This document shows, piece by piece, positions 1-11,642 of a stretch of DNA of 64,000 nt (positions within the stretch are counted from its first letter, which is position 1; the number at the start of each line of letters is the position of its first letter). The translations under genes were made by a program, and so were the position numbers. Origin of the DNA: Symsagittifera roscoffensis (taxonomy: Eukaryota > Xenacoelomorpha > Acoela > Convolutidae). The stretch lies in contig NC_087068.1 of NCBI RefSeq assembly GCF_963678635.1, positions 16,557,872 through 16,621,871 on the forward strand, in the 5' to 3' direction. Below the pieces are notes generated by a model, which saw only the letters and a list, made by a program, of their open reading frames with translations, had not been told where the DNA came from and made no database searches.

Positions 1-225
1 AATATACAACGTGATAAAAACCTTGTTCCAGTTCTCTAAAATCTTCGAGTAACTTTCTTTATTTGTGGTCCCAACCGTACCGGGTTCCAATTAGTCTTGT
101 TCTGTCTTAATTCTGTCTTAAAACAACTTGTTGTAATTTTACTTCAATTTTTATTCTGTCCTAAGACTTCCAGTTACCGTCCCTTCTCTTCTTTGTACCG
201 TCCCAGGCTTCTTTCTACTGTCCCA

Positions 226-998
226 AGACTGTTCGGTATTGTCCCAGTACTTCGTCAGTGTCCCAAGACCCTTGTCCTGAGAGTACTATCCCAAGGCTAC
301 TGTCCCAAGGCTAGTGTCCCAAGACCAGTGTCCCAAGACTGCTGTCCCAAGGCTAGTGTCCCAAGACTACTGTCCCAAGGCTAGTGTCCCAAGGCTAGTG
401 TCCCAAGACTACTGTCCCAAGGTTAGTGTCCCAAGACTACTGTCCCAAGGCTAGTGTCCCAAGGCTAGTGTCCCAAGACTACTGTCCCAAGGCTAGTGTC
501 CCAAGACTACTGTCCCAAGACCACTGTCCCAAGACCCTTGTCCCAAGACCCTGTCCCAAGACCCTTGTCCCAAGACCACTGTCCCAAGACCACTGTCCCA
601 AGACCCTTGTCCCAAGACCCTGTCCCAAGACCCTTGTCCCAAGACCACTGTCCCAAGACCACTGTCCCAAGACCCTGTCCCAAGACCCTGTCCCAAGACC
701 CTTGTCCCAAGACCACTGTCCCAAGACCACTGTCCCAAGACCACTGTCCCAAGGCCACTGTCCCAAGACCCTGTCCCAAGACCCTTGTCCCAAGACCACT
801 GTCCCAAGACCACTGTTCCAAGACCCTGTCCCAAGACCCTTGTCCCAAGACCACTGTCCCAAGACCACTGTCCCAAGACCACTGTCCCAAGACCACTGTC
901 CCAAGACCACTGTCCCAAGACCACTGTCCCAAGACTGTCTCAAGACTGTTCTGGTCCAACACTGTCCCAGGACTTCTTTGGCACTGTCCCAAGACTGT
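226..998. repeat. 13/14-bp minisatellite (TGTCCCAAGAC type)
   Basis: Units of 14 bp (TGTCCCAAGACCAC, TGTCCCAAGACCCT) and 13 bp repeat about 50 times. Variants are spatially sorted: units with AAGGCTAG/AAGACTAC fill about 290-520, and AAGACCAC/AAGACCCT units fill about 520-940. Because 14 is not a multiple of 3, open frames run through it on both strands with a 14-residue period. These are by-products of the repeat, not genes. Confidence 0.95.
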
Positions 999-1863
999 TG
1001 ACAAGTGTCTGAGCGGTGGGACCTCTTTCTTCTTCGTTATGGGGACTTCTTGATTCACTGTACCTTGTACCACCACTCAGGCTCTAGTAAAATTTTCCCA
1101 AAAACCCTCTCTTAAAAGCCAAATGCTGACCCCCCTTTTTCTTATTTCTTTTTAATTACCTCTCTTTCAATGTTCCAAGCAACTTGAGACCAAAACCTGT
1201 GCGCAGGTATCTTGTGATCACCTGTTCGTATAAAAACTAAACACAAATCCTTACCAAAATGCAACAAAAATCCAAGCTAGAAAAAGTAATAAAAGAAAGA
1301 TGAGCCCACCTAAAATTCAAAGGTGACAAATGTCTACCTTCTATCGAAAAAATGTCTGGTACCTAATTGCCACGAGTTTCCTTCCCCCCTGCTAGCGATC
1401 TTATGGGGTATCACAAAAACTGTCTATGTCCGTTCCCCCCTACCGATCCGACCAGGGTACCTACCTTAACCTAATTCCAATTTTGGATATCCGCTTCCTA
1501 TGACCAACGCGTGTAAATGACTAATGTAACTAAATCAACGATGTCGACTAATTAGTTACTCTAATTTCCCCCCTTTTTACAATTTACAACCGCCAACCTC
1601 TAACTTAACCAGCCCCCTTCTAACCTCCCCCCTTTTTAGCCCCCCTTCTTAAACCTAAAATTACCTTAAGCGCCGGGTGCTAAACCTCTCAAGAGAAAAC
1701 CGTAGACCTGTCTCCAGGCCTGCTCAAGTAAAAACGTTTCTCAAAACCGAGGGATATCGCTTATCCAATTTTACACTTATTTCCTATAATGTAATGTGAA
1801 TTTTAACGATACCCGTTCTGCCCAACTTGAGAACTCGAGAACTAGTAAAATCCTTCTTGGCTA
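999..1863. other. Spacer, pyrimidine-rich, no gene seen
   Basis: No credible coding region or RNA gene. The stretch has short C-runs and TTTTT-rich tracts (CCCCCCTTTTT near 1568 and 1626) and nothing else I can name. Confidence 0.6.
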
Positions 1864-2056
1864 CTTTCCCACTCGACTGGTCACCTCTTCCAGTCCAGTC
1901 TCCTATTGGTTCAGCTCAAGTGCTCCTGAACCACTTTCCCACTCGGCTGGTCACCTCTTCCAGTCAAGTCTCCTATTGGTTCAGCTCAAGTGCTCCTGAA
2001 CCACTTTCCCACTCGGCTGTTCACCTCTTCCAGTCAAGTCTCCTATTGGTTCAGCT
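1864..2056. repeat. 70-bp tandem repeat, about 2.8 copies
   Basis: Units begin with CTTTCCCACTCG at 1864, 1934 and 2004, giving an exact 70-bp period with one or two substitutions per copy. The third copy is truncated. The small open frames across it follow the repeat and are not genes. Confidence 0.93.
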
Positions 2057-3466
2057 AAGTTCCAAGCTATCTGAAAACCCTTGACAACGCCCCACACTCG
2101 GGCTCTTTATTAAGGTTACTGGGTTAAATTACTAGGTTGATCGAAACGATCGAGCTTGTAAAACAGTATGGGTATACTATTTAATTAATTTAAAGGTTTG
2201 ATCCAACTAATCTGGTGTCAAAGTCACTGTATTTTTTCGTTTTATGGTTTTTGTTCCTTTTTCTATTCTTTTTTTTTGTTTTTGTTTTGCTTTTTGTCTT
2301 TTGCTCGTGTTTTTGTCCCCCTAGTTGCCCCCCTTTACTCGGTTAGCTAAGCCTCGTTCGGAGAGCGTACCAGGAAGTTTTCTCGAGTTTTCTTAAAAAG
2401 CTATCACGGTACAACCGGAAGGTTTGCACGTTCCTGTCGAACCGCACCGCCGGTACTCTAGAATGGGCATTCAGCCCGAAGCTGTCTCAAGTGGGTTCGA
2501 CTCCGTAGTCTTGATGTCGTAAACACCCAGGAGCGCCATAAAAACACTATGTAACATTCGTCTACTGCAGTCACACATGAGGCTTAAGAAAAATAGGCCC
2601 TATAACTATTGGCTCAAGAGTCAGGGACACTATCTCTTGTGTTTTTCTACCTCAAATCAGTCGGAGCCAATTCGGTTCGTTTGTGACATGAGACTACGAC
2701 TCGTTACAGCTTAAAGGCTACTACTAAAATATCCCCCCACTCTAGAATTAAGAACGTCCTCATACTTAGGTCTCTAGATACCCAAAATACATGAACGCCG
2801 TTAAAAACCGGGTTGGAACAATCCGTTAAGTTATTTTTTATTAGACAGTGGAACTTTGATCCATTTCAGATGGATCAACCTAAAACTCGCCTTACCTCAA
2901 CATAACAATTATAAAACACACTCTAGAAATTTAAATTAGTACTCACATTGTAGCACGCTCAAGAAAGGGAAGTACTTCAGTCGGTAATTAACTCGAGAAT
3001 TAAATAATATAACTAAAATGAGTTTAATGTTTGTCAGTTTTAACAACAAGAACAAGTTTGTACTCTAGACTATAGTTTCTCGTGAACCATTGGGACACTC
3101 AAGCTGTCCACCTTTCCACCGAAGGTTCACTCTAGTCCAGTTCAGAATAATACTCCAGTCAAGTCACAATAATCCAGTTCGTGGGAATACGCTTCTTTCT
3201 GTTTCGAATGGGACAGCTCTACTCTAGATTATTACTGTGACGGAAATTGCGAATAGCAATTTCCTACTGATTTATCTTGCAACTCTCCCGCGATTGTCAC
3301 TCGATTGTTCTGACTTCTCTTTTTTGACTTTCAGTTATCGCGAGAAAATCGTGCATGACAGGCTCCATTCGAATTTTTGAAAAATTAAATTTCACCCCAA
3401 AATTAAGTGTTTTTTTTTCTTCTCTCAAGGTCAAACTTCCAAATATGACCGACTGGCACAGGACTG
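2057..3466. other. Spacer, no gene seen
   Basis: No ORF of interest. A B-box-like GGTTCGACTCC at 2492-2502 hints at a decayed tRNA-like sequence, but no convincing A box or cloverleaf could be drawn. A T-rich tract lies at about 2225-2310. Confidence 0.5.
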
Positions 3467-3902
3467 TATAAACTAACTTTATAGCTGCTGGAATGTCATA
3501 GATCTCTTAATTAACACCGTTATTGTTTGATATTTCAGAACATGAGTAGCTAGAAAAAGGAAAGGGTCAATCCATCTCCAATGGATTTAATATAGAACTG
3601 TCACACAAAAATATGTTAAAATAGGTTGTTCGAGCCGTGTTTTTAATGACAATCACGTAGTCTGAGGATCCGAGACTCAGCTATGTGGTTGTGTTCGCAT
3701 GTAAACGAAAGCTGATCAAAAGTCGTTTGACTGATGGCCTGAAAATGGTAACTTTTTACTTAGCCCTAGACAGACCAGAAAATCAACTGGCAAGGTCGAG
3801 ACGGTGAAAAACGAGTAGGATTAAGGTAACTGACGCCTGCCAGTCGTTAATAGGTACTTTTCCTACGCTCCGTCGCTGTGTAGTATTTGGGCGAATGTTA
3901 CA
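3467..3902 (+). repeat. 435-bp dispersed repeat, copy 1
   Basis: Closely matches 13158-13597 in the same orientation. Shared landmarks include GAGTAGCTAGAAA, CAATCCATCTCCAATGGATT (a small hairpin) and the exact 3' end GTGTAGTATTTGGGCGAATG, after which the copies diverge abruptly. No coding capacity. Its class is unknown. The two copies flank the retroelement cluster, but no terminal repeat logic links them to it. Confidence 0.85.
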
Positions 3903-4149
3903 CTAGGTGGCTCGTTACACAAGCTGAATTTTTTTCAGAGCTTAGCTTGCTAAGTCTCAGTTTTATAGTAGGTGAAACCCACAATATCAAGGAACAATGG
4001 TTGACAATTTTATCCATGGTTAATAAAGACTTCAAAAATTTAAATATCCTTGTTAACGAGAGTATTTTTTATGGAAGGTTTTGAGCTGAAATAGTCAAGC
4101 TTGTGAAGGAACTTTTATGCAAACAATCATTTCAAAGCGTAAAATCTTA

Positions 4150-4310
4150 GGCACACAATTTTTTGTCTGTATGTTCCTGATTTCCAACATGTCGAAATTT
4201 TGTCGGAACGAACAAAAAGAATGAACGAACAATATAAGAACAAAAGGACCGTCTTTGTTGGGGGTTCCTTTCAGATTTCACAAAATATACAGCCTGGTCT
4301 CGTAGTTTTT
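4150..4310. repeat. Dispersed repeat shared with 52877-53045
   Basis: Begins GGCACACAATTTT..GTCTG and shares blocks such as ATTTTGTCGGAA and TTCACAAAA in the same order and orientation with 52877-53045. Divergent and non-coding. Confidence 0.65.
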
Positions 4311-4354
4311 TGAAACTATTAAACTGACAAAAATTTAGGCTCATTAAAAACTAA

Positions 4355-4460
4355 AAAGATTCTTGCAAGATAGCCTCCCTCTTCCAAGATTCTTGCAAGA
4401 TAACCTCTATCTTGCAAGATAACCTTCATTTTGCAAGACCTTGCAAGATAACCTCCCTTG
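4355..4460. repeat. Short tandem array of CTTGCAAGATAACCTC units
   Basis: Four or five irregular copies of a 16-30-bp unit. Several contain the perfect 12-bp palindrome ATCTTGCAAGAT or a one-base variant. Confidence 0.75.
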
Positions 4461-5092
4461 ATCGACTAGGAAAGAAACTACTAGTTTTTTTTTCTATTAG
4501 CTGAAATCACATAGCACGGTACAGCGGAACCATTTGTGTATTATCCCAAATCTGTTTTTTTCTGACTCAAAATTTGAACTAACGCATATAGTTGTTCCAT
4601 CGTGCGATGTTTGACTAGTTTTTGATTCACAATCGGATCAAAAGCAGTAGTAATCAATTAAAATAGCTCTTCGTCCGATATTTTATAAGATAGCCATGTT
4701 ACTTTAAAAGTTCGTAAGAAGTTAATTTGTCACGCCCGGAAGCTTCCTTCTCAATCCAATTTCTCTCTGTGCTTGTACTGTTTTTCGTCTCCTATTTGGC
4801 TGTTACTTACGAGTCAATCTTTCTCGTTCAAAAATGGCGGTTTTTGTATATCTCAGAAATGTTATGGGGGTATTCGATTTTTTGACAAATTTCATTCAAG
4901 AAAATTCCGACCCTTCAAATTTACGTTTCTGACGTGCTCAGTGCTATTTTTACTTCATTCAAGCTACCTGTTGGTGGGTTCGCTACGAGCAGCGTTTCAG
5001 TTTTGGCAAGCACGCAACATGCAGTTTTTTTTCGTGGGCTACATAAAACATGTTTTAATTGTTGTGATAAACTTATTAAATAGTTTCAGAAA

Positions 5093-7543
5093 ATGACTGA
5101 TGAGGACGGGGGTAAAAGTGGCAACCTCTTTCAAAGAAAAGGGCTCTACCCAACTATTTCTGATTTGAAATATTGTGATGATGAAGAAAAGTTGAACAAG
5201 CTTATCAGTGGTCAGGGCAAGGGGAGTTTGAAATGCTGACTTCGTGAAACGATTTCGCAGTTGGGGGGATTTTCTCTGTTTGCTTTCCATTTGGGATCAA
5301 TCAAAGATGAACTCTCAGATATAAAGAAGATAATTACTCAGAGAAATGAGATCACTGTTACTGAGAACTCCCAGTCTGGAGACACTGAAGCATTAAATGC
5401 ACCTGTCACCACAACTGTTCAAGCTGCAACTACAAGTACTGTGGACCGCAACGTTCTAATCCTCGGGATTACTGAGCCCATGGGCATAATTTGAACTCGG
5501 TCATCAAAAGACAAAAAAAATTGACGAAGTTTTTGATAAACTTGGTATTCCGGATTATTCTATTGCTAATTTCCATAGGAGAGGAAAATATTACGAAGAA
5601 GCGACAAAGTCCCGCCGCTAGTTGTGACTTTTGGCCATTCATGGCAAGCTCGTATAGCAAAAGGGAGTGGCTAAAAACTCAGAGACTAACTTCTTCGTGA
5701 ACGTGAACGAGAAAAAGAGTTATGAATCTGAAATAACTCAGTCATATTGTTGGTAATTAAATCGACATTGCTATAATCACAGAGTCATGAGTTGTTTCAA
5801 ATGCTACTGACGACTATTTACGCGTTCAATGTTGTCCACCTGGTTATTCATACTTCTGTTTTCCAAGGTAGGTTACACGTGGCGGTGGCCTATGATTAAT
5901 TAAGCTTACCACATTCCGTATTCATATCATACAGTCTAGTGATGCTTTACGCATGGAAAGTAATATGTTTTCAACCACTGTGACTGGTTGTAAAGTTGGA
6001 TGACGTGTTGTTTATCGACCCCCTGCTGCTGATTTTAGTTTATTCTTGGAAACATTCACAGAATCTCTTTCTGAGCTTCCTTCATCTATCGTACCAAAAA
6101 TTTGTACTTCTTGGAGATTTCAACATTCATGCTGACGATACCAGTTGCAACAAATTTGTCCAGTTTCAGTATTTCATTGACGAGTTTGAGTTGAAAAAAC
6201 ATGTTAACTTCCGGACACACAAAAGTGGGCATACACTTGATCTAGTTTTATCGAATCAAACGCTGAAATTGGTTGCTTTTCTACCTGATCATTCTATACC
6301 TTCAGATCATTCTGCTATATCCTTCAATGTTCCATGTTCCTTGTTCCTATCGGAAGTGTTCTAGAAAGACTCATAATTTTCGCAAGTGGGCATCTATTAA
6401 TGCATATGAGTTTGAAGAGTTCCTGTTCTCAAACTATTCATAACTCGAAATTGAAAGCGTTGATAGTGGCTTTGAAGGAATGAATGATGTGTTCGAAAAA
6501 GCACTCGAAAAGTTTGTTCCCAATAAAACTCTAGATCTCGTTCCTCATGGTTGTGCCTACTTCGATGATGAATTGAGAACCTTCAAGCGACTCCAACTCA
6601 AGTTTGAGAGAGTTTACAGGCAATCAAAATTAGTCACTGACAAATAATTTTATGGAGGCCTCACATTCCTACAATGTTCTACATTATAAGAAACGTGAAA
6701 AGTTTTACCAGACGTTACTAGATGACCCGTTGGATTCAAAATTGTTCATTTTATCCAACAAATGGCTCAGCTTGAACGAAAAGTGCCTTCTGGTTATTCT
6801 GATTTTGGTTAAGCGAAAAAGTTCGATGATTTCTTGATCGAAAAAATAGATAAAAATCCGTGATTTGAAACAATCGACTTCTGTCACAATGCTTAGTAAT
6901 CCTTCACCTAAAATTAATTTGTCAAATTTCAAAAATGTTACGGTTGATGAAATGAAGAAAGCATCGTTAAATCTTTCTAATGCAACTTTTTCTGGTGACC
7001 AAATTCCCACTAAAGCTTTGAAATTTTATAGCAGATGCTGGATTCCAATTGTTACTTTCTTGAGTAATCTATCCATTGACTCTTGCATATTTCTGCCCTT
7101 CCTTAAAAATGGAATTGTTCTCCCTCACCTCAAGAAATTTAACTTGAGTTCTGACTTTCGCGTCATATCGTCCGCTCACAAATCTTACTTTCTTCTCAAA
7201 GTTTTTAGAAAAACTGATTTTTAATCAATTTTACAGCTATTTGTCAACTAACAGATTTTTAGATCCCAATCAATCTGCCTACCGTGCTTTCCACTCCACT
7301 GAAACGGCCTTAGTGAAAGTTTCGTCAGACTTACTCAATTTTATTCATAGAAAAAAACGTTGTATTATTTTTACCCATGACCTCTCATCAGCTTTCGACA
7401 CCATTGACCATGATATTCTCTTGGAAGTTCTTGAGAGAAAAGTTGGCATACTGGCCTTGCTAAAGTTTGGCTTCATTCATAATTGAAAAACAAAACACAG
7501 TGTGTTCGCATCGATGAAGTGACCTCCTCACACCGTACTGTCA
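5093..7543 (+). mobile_element. CR1/L2-like LINE, 5' part (ORF1, endonuclease, RT start)
   Basis: 5' part of a decayed non-LTR retrotransposon. An ATG at 5093 opens an ORF1-like reading. After frameshifts it shows a central RNVLILGI..EP motif resembling an RRM-type ORF1 (about 5440-5660). At 5750-6350 pieces of an APE-type endonuclease follow: DIAIITES, YRPPAADFS, LGDFNIHADD (catalytic D/N block), SGHTLDLVLS and SDHSAI. From about 6890 comes the reverse transcriptase N-terminus, including DLSSAFDTIDHDILL at 7381-7425. The reading breaks off at about 7543, just after SSHRTVS, and resumes at 11643. Several stops and frameshifts make it non-functional. CR1/L2 is inferred from the C-terminal half. 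Confidence 0.88.
5996..6364 (+). pseudogene. LINE endonuclease fragment
   Basis: This 122-codon open frame holds the second half of the APE-type endonuclease that nicks target DNA for LINE insertion. Visible are LLGDFNIHADD (conserved GDFN metal/catalytic block), SGHTLDLVLSNQ (the T/S-x-x-D-hydrophobic motif) and the closing PSDHSAISF (SDH catalytic dyad). The first half lies just upstream in another frame (DIAIITES at about 5762, equivalent to the E of the active site). A frameshift near 5990 splits the domain. Confidence 0.85.
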
Positions 7544-9500
7544 GTGATAAATTTAATGAGATACACTTTCTCGCCGAAATTGACATCTTTCTTTCTGATC
7601 TCAGAAATCATAAAGTCCCTGGGGAGGCCCTTTTTGACATCGAAGCAGTGGCAAAAGCTTATGCTCAAAGGGAGAAAAAAACACCATCTGACAAGGGCGT
7701 TGAGAACGTCCGAAAGTATCTGAAGGGTAATGGATTAGTTGCGGTACCGTTTGACAAGGGTGTTGGTTTTTGTTTAATGAGGAAGGATACATACCAGAAC
7801 AAGTTATCTGATTTGTTAGAATCAAATCAATTCAGCGTAAGCAGATGAAAAAGTGACTCGATTGTTATGAAGATAGAAAAAAATATCAACAAAAATATCA
7901 ACAAGGAACTGTTGGCTATGAGGAAAAAAGACGAAACAAGTAAGAATCTTTAAACAAGGATGATATCTACTGGTGGGTATCCCGCCAGGCCAACGGGTTG
8001 GCGAAGGTGCATAGAGAGAACACCCCATTGAGACCGGTCCTCTCATTGCCTGATACCACTTATAATAACCTGAACAAAGTTCTTGCAAAACTTTTAAACT
8101 AAGCTGAGGGCGCAAACATCGAAACCAACTCACTAGAAGCGAGAGAAATCTTAGAGGGCCTTATTCTTGAGCCCATTAAAATGTGATATCTCTGGATGTG
8201 AAGAATTTGTATACAAATGTTTCACTCAATGAAGCAATAGACATAGCTCTAAGAAAATTGTATGAGCAAGAGAAACCACCATCAATGACTAGGAAAACCA
8301 CGAAGAGACTGTTGAACATGGCAGTGAGTCAAGTCAATTTCAAGTGCAACGAAACATTGTACATTCAGGAAGATAGTTTGGCAATCGGGGCATCTCTTGC
8401 CGTTATTATTGCACATACTTGGCTGAAGCAGTACAAAATTGCCATATCGAGCTTAAATCCCAAAAAATTTATGCCCGAAAAAGCTCATAATTTAAAATGT
8501 CCCGAGTGCAATCAGAAGGTCACGTACAGGTGTGGAAGGTTAAGGATGTTTGAACTGAAATCACGTAAAATGCGGTGATAGATCAAATGATGAGTATCGA
8601 AATATCAATGAAACCGTCTAGTACTGTAGAAAATGCATCGCGATAAGGGAGAAAAAATGTTCGTGCTGCAAACGTTTTTTCCTGTTTTTCCCAGTTGACG
8701 ATAGAGTGAGCACAGTGAAGAGTGATCCCGAGGAGGTGCTACGGACAGCAAACTTACTACATCCAAATTTACAAATCACAATAGAGACACCAAACGCATC
8801 GGCTTTTTTGGATTTACAAAATAGTATTGACAAGAACAGGAAAATTAACTGTGGATGGTATCAAAAACCAACAGATACAGGTACCATACTAAATTTTAGA
8901 ACTTGCGCCCCCTTGCGTACAAGAGAAATGTGATTGAAGGAACTGTTCACCGGGTCTTTCGTAGTACGTCTACATGGGAAGGTTATTATAAAGCTACGGA
9001 AATCAAACGTAAAAATGGTTGGTTAACCAATATCCGGAAAGTTGGTCGTCGCCGGTTGCATCGCAAGCCCTTGAAAAGATCATCGGGGGGAGGGCAAAAA
9101 CAAAAAGATGGCTGAGAAAAGGAAGCCCTTTGATTATAGCAGCGACTCACTACCCATCTTGATGGTTCAATATCGGGGGAACCACTTTCACACATTAGCA
9201 AAAAAATGCGCGATATCACCAATGCGCAGATAATCTTCACGAGGAAAATAAAAGCGTTTATGCCCTCTTTAAAATCCTCCTTGTCTAGTGAACTGAAATC
9301 AAAAGTGGTGTATAGACTTGCTTTAAGTTTCTAGTGCATATCCATCTATGCTCGCCAAACTTTCCGACATCTCATCAAAAGGATTGGAGATCACCGATAG
9401 GAGAATACATCATATGGACAGCATATAAGGCAGTGTGCTAATGATAGTGGTAAGTCGGAGTTTAATTGGAAGATCATCAACCAGGCATCCAGCAGCGCTA
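7544..9500 (+). mobile_element. Penelope-like element, decayed (RT plus GIY-YIG remnant)
   Basis: Penelope-like RT motifs appear in order across several frames: an N-terminal segment (7544-7848) with VAVPFDKGVGFCLM, then PLRPVLSLPDTTYN (about 8030-8065), ISLDVKNLYTNVSL (8186-8227), AIGASLAVIIAHTW (equivalent to G-S-P-L-A-P-I-x-A), PVDD (normally YVDD, 8690-8701), and FLDL...YQKPTDTGTILNF (8805-8900). Downstream, IYARQTFRHLIKRIGDH at about 9340-9390 and GQHIRQC at 9414-9434 look like a C-terminal GIY-YIG endonuclease. A Cys-rich insert lies between the RT4- and RT5-like motifs. The 5' end is truncated and joined to LINE sequence, and multiple stops make it dead. PLEs use the GIY-YIG nuclease for insertion. 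Confidence 0.88.
8183..8578 (+). pseudogene. Penelope-like RT core fragment with CxxC insert
   Basis: A 131-codon open frame carrying the palm motif SLDVKNLYTNV (metal-binding Asp of RT motif A) and IGASLAVIIAHTW (motif B region). It then runs into a Cys-rich stretch, CPECNQKVTYRCGR. In the next frame (8570-8690) the Cys pattern continues as KCGD, YCRKC and CSCCKRF, before PVDD replaces the usual YVDD. A frameshift near 8565 and a stop at about 8620 disrupt it. The insert has at least three CxxC pairs and could have formed a zinc-binding module in the parent element. Confidence 0.8.
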
Positions 9501-9509
9501 AGGTACACC

Positions 9510-11642
9510 CGTCAACACCCCTTCATTTGTCAACACCCCTTCCAACCATTTTGCTTGAGCAACGTTGAACTGATGCTCGATCATTGGTACGAGTGGTTAT
9601 ACGAAATACTACAGGACCTTCTACCTATCACTACAAAACACAGGTCTGAACTAGCTCCTTGGGTGGGAAGCAACTCCTCCAACCATATAAAGAAATTAAA
9701 TACACTCCAACTTAAAAATAAGCGAAAACCTACCCCAGTATCTCCACGAAAAAATGCTTTTTGAGAATGGGAAATTCAGCGAAATACAACGATATCTGGA
9801 ATCGATCACCAAGTCTCGCATGATCCCTTCAGAGATCTTCCTAGATCAAAAAATAGCCAATACAGACGCTCAAAAAGCTGAATTGTTTAACATATATTTT
9901 CAATCAGTTTTCACACGAAACGCCAACGTTGGGAAAGCAGAACGACAAGATTACGTTCTTCTGAACAGTATCAATTTCACTATCGATGAAATAGAAGATG
10001 CCCTGAACGAGCTGCACGTAAATAAGGCAAATGGACCAGACATGATTGTTAATACTTCTGGAAAACCTCTCAAAGTCACTACCAAAATCACTTCACTTAC
10101 TGTGCAACTTCATTGCAAATAAAGCGATATATCTAACAAAATGGAAGATCAGCGAAATCGCACCATATTTTCAAAAACGGGGATAAACAAGACGTATCAA
10201 ATTACAGGCCGATCAGCCTGCTCTCAGCAGTGTCAAAACTGCTTGAGAAACTAATATTTGAGAAACTGGCCCCAATTGTCAACCCAACCCTAACACCAGA
10301 CCAACACGGTTTTAGACCGAAACGATCGACGATAACAAACCCAATAGAGTATCTACACGAGATATTTAGCTGCCTAGATTTGCCAAACTGCAACTACCTG
10401 AACACCTTCTACTTGGACTTTCAAAAGGCTTTTGACAAAGTCTCGCACGGAATTCTCATGGAGAAATTATCGACTTCTGGAATTGGAGGAAATTGTTCAT
10501 CTCTGATACACAGCTACCTCTCGAACCGGAAGCAAACAGTGAGGCTGAATGACACAATTTCCGGAGAGCTGGAAGTCTTCAGCGGCGTTCCCCAGGACTC
10601 TATACTCGGGCCGCTTCTCTTCCTAGTCTTCATAAATGATCTACCGTCCTGTTTCATGTCCGCAACATTTGGTTATGCAGACGACTACAAAATTGTTGGA
10701 GACAACCCTTTAACTCTCAACATAGATGTTAGGAGACTTAGGAGGTGGTGCGAGGAAAACTGCATGTCAATGAACCTGACGAAAAGCAAAGTCCTCTGTA
10801 TCAAAGGATCAGCTACAATTGCACTCCCCAATTACAGCTTCGAAACCACTGAAGTAATGAAAGATCTGGGCATCCTGATAACCGACACGCTCTCTTGGAC
10901 GCAACACGCAAAAAAGAGGGCTGAAAAAGTCTTAAACGCTCTCTTCGTACTCAAAAGGAATCTCTCAAAGGCGAATTTTGCAACCAGAAAAAACGCAAAT
11001 ATATGTTACGTTGTGCCATTTCTGTGCTACGTTTCAGCTATCTGAAAACCATCAAAAGGTGACTTAGGAATCATAGAAAGTGTGCAGCGGAGAGCGATCT
11101 CGTGGATTTTCATGACAAGCAATAGCCATATCTCCTATAAAGACAAACTCGTGAAACTTAACATCCTTCCTTTGTCTTTATACCAAGAGCTTCATGTTGG
11201 ACTGCTAGTTGCAAAAATACTAGCTGAAAAAGTTGACATCGACTGGAGAAGCCATGTAAGCATCACTGACGTTGGAAACCGAAGAGCTCAAATGACACGA
11301 AATTTCGTCTGCAAACAAATGCGTCTGAGAAGAAGTGCGAGTCGGTGTTCTGGTTTCGGGCATGTCGTCTTGCTAATCTGTACAACAAATACTTCAAATG
11401 TGACATAATGTTTGACCCAGAATGCAAAAACAGACTTCTAGGAATGTACGCAAAGTTTTTCAAAACTCGCTACAACGAATCAGACACATGCACTTGGCGC
11501 ATTTTATGCGAATGCAACAACTGTAGAGACCTGAAGGAACTTACATTTATAACTGAAAACTAAACTTTGAACAATGCAATGACTGGGTTTTATGCCCTTG
11601 GATTATATTCCTAAATCCTATGTTATTATATTATTATTATTG
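9510..11642 (+). mobile_element. Second LINE (jockey/CR1-like), 5'-truncated, with RT and A/T tail
   Basis: Starts inside the linker region (SNVELMLDHWYEW at about 9560, RSELAPWVGSNSS at about 9640). It continues through QRYLESIT and the RT domain at 10186-11045, the C-terminal region at 11082-11560 and a TATTATTATATTATTATTATT tail at about 11620-11642. It has frameshifts near 9750, 10050, 10150, 11045 and 11330. The RT catalytic motif YADD is intact. The 5' truncation and short-repeat tail are typical of target-primed insertion. Its 5' end abuts the Penelope-like element and its 3' tail abuts the interrupted outer LINE. Confidence 0.88.
10230..11045 (+). pseudogene. Reverse transcriptase domain of the second LINE
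   Basis: A 271-codon open frame, the best preserved RT in the window. Motifs in order: SKLLEKLIFEKL, DQHGFRPKRSTITN (finger), YLDFQKAFDKVSH (catalytic Asp of motif A), GVPQDSILGPLLFLVFIND (motif B; the usual GVPQGS has Gly to Asp), FGYADDYKIV (catalytic YADD), NLTKSKVL and LGILITDTLSW. The preceding NYRPISLLSAV is at 10201-10233, so the domain starts slightly upstream of the first ATG. Frameshifts on both sides make the element inactive. It is 37 to 45 percent GC, against AT-rich surroundings. Confidence 0.9.

Noticed and set aside
226..1076. Several long ORFs (up to 191 codons) on both strands with Pro/Gln/Asp repeats
   Set aside because: They are the minisatellite read in each frame; the 14-residue period follows from a 14-bp unit.
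2452..2505. B-box-like GGTTCGACTCC suggesting a tRNA
   Set aside because: No convincing A box, anticodon arm or acceptor stem could be paired.
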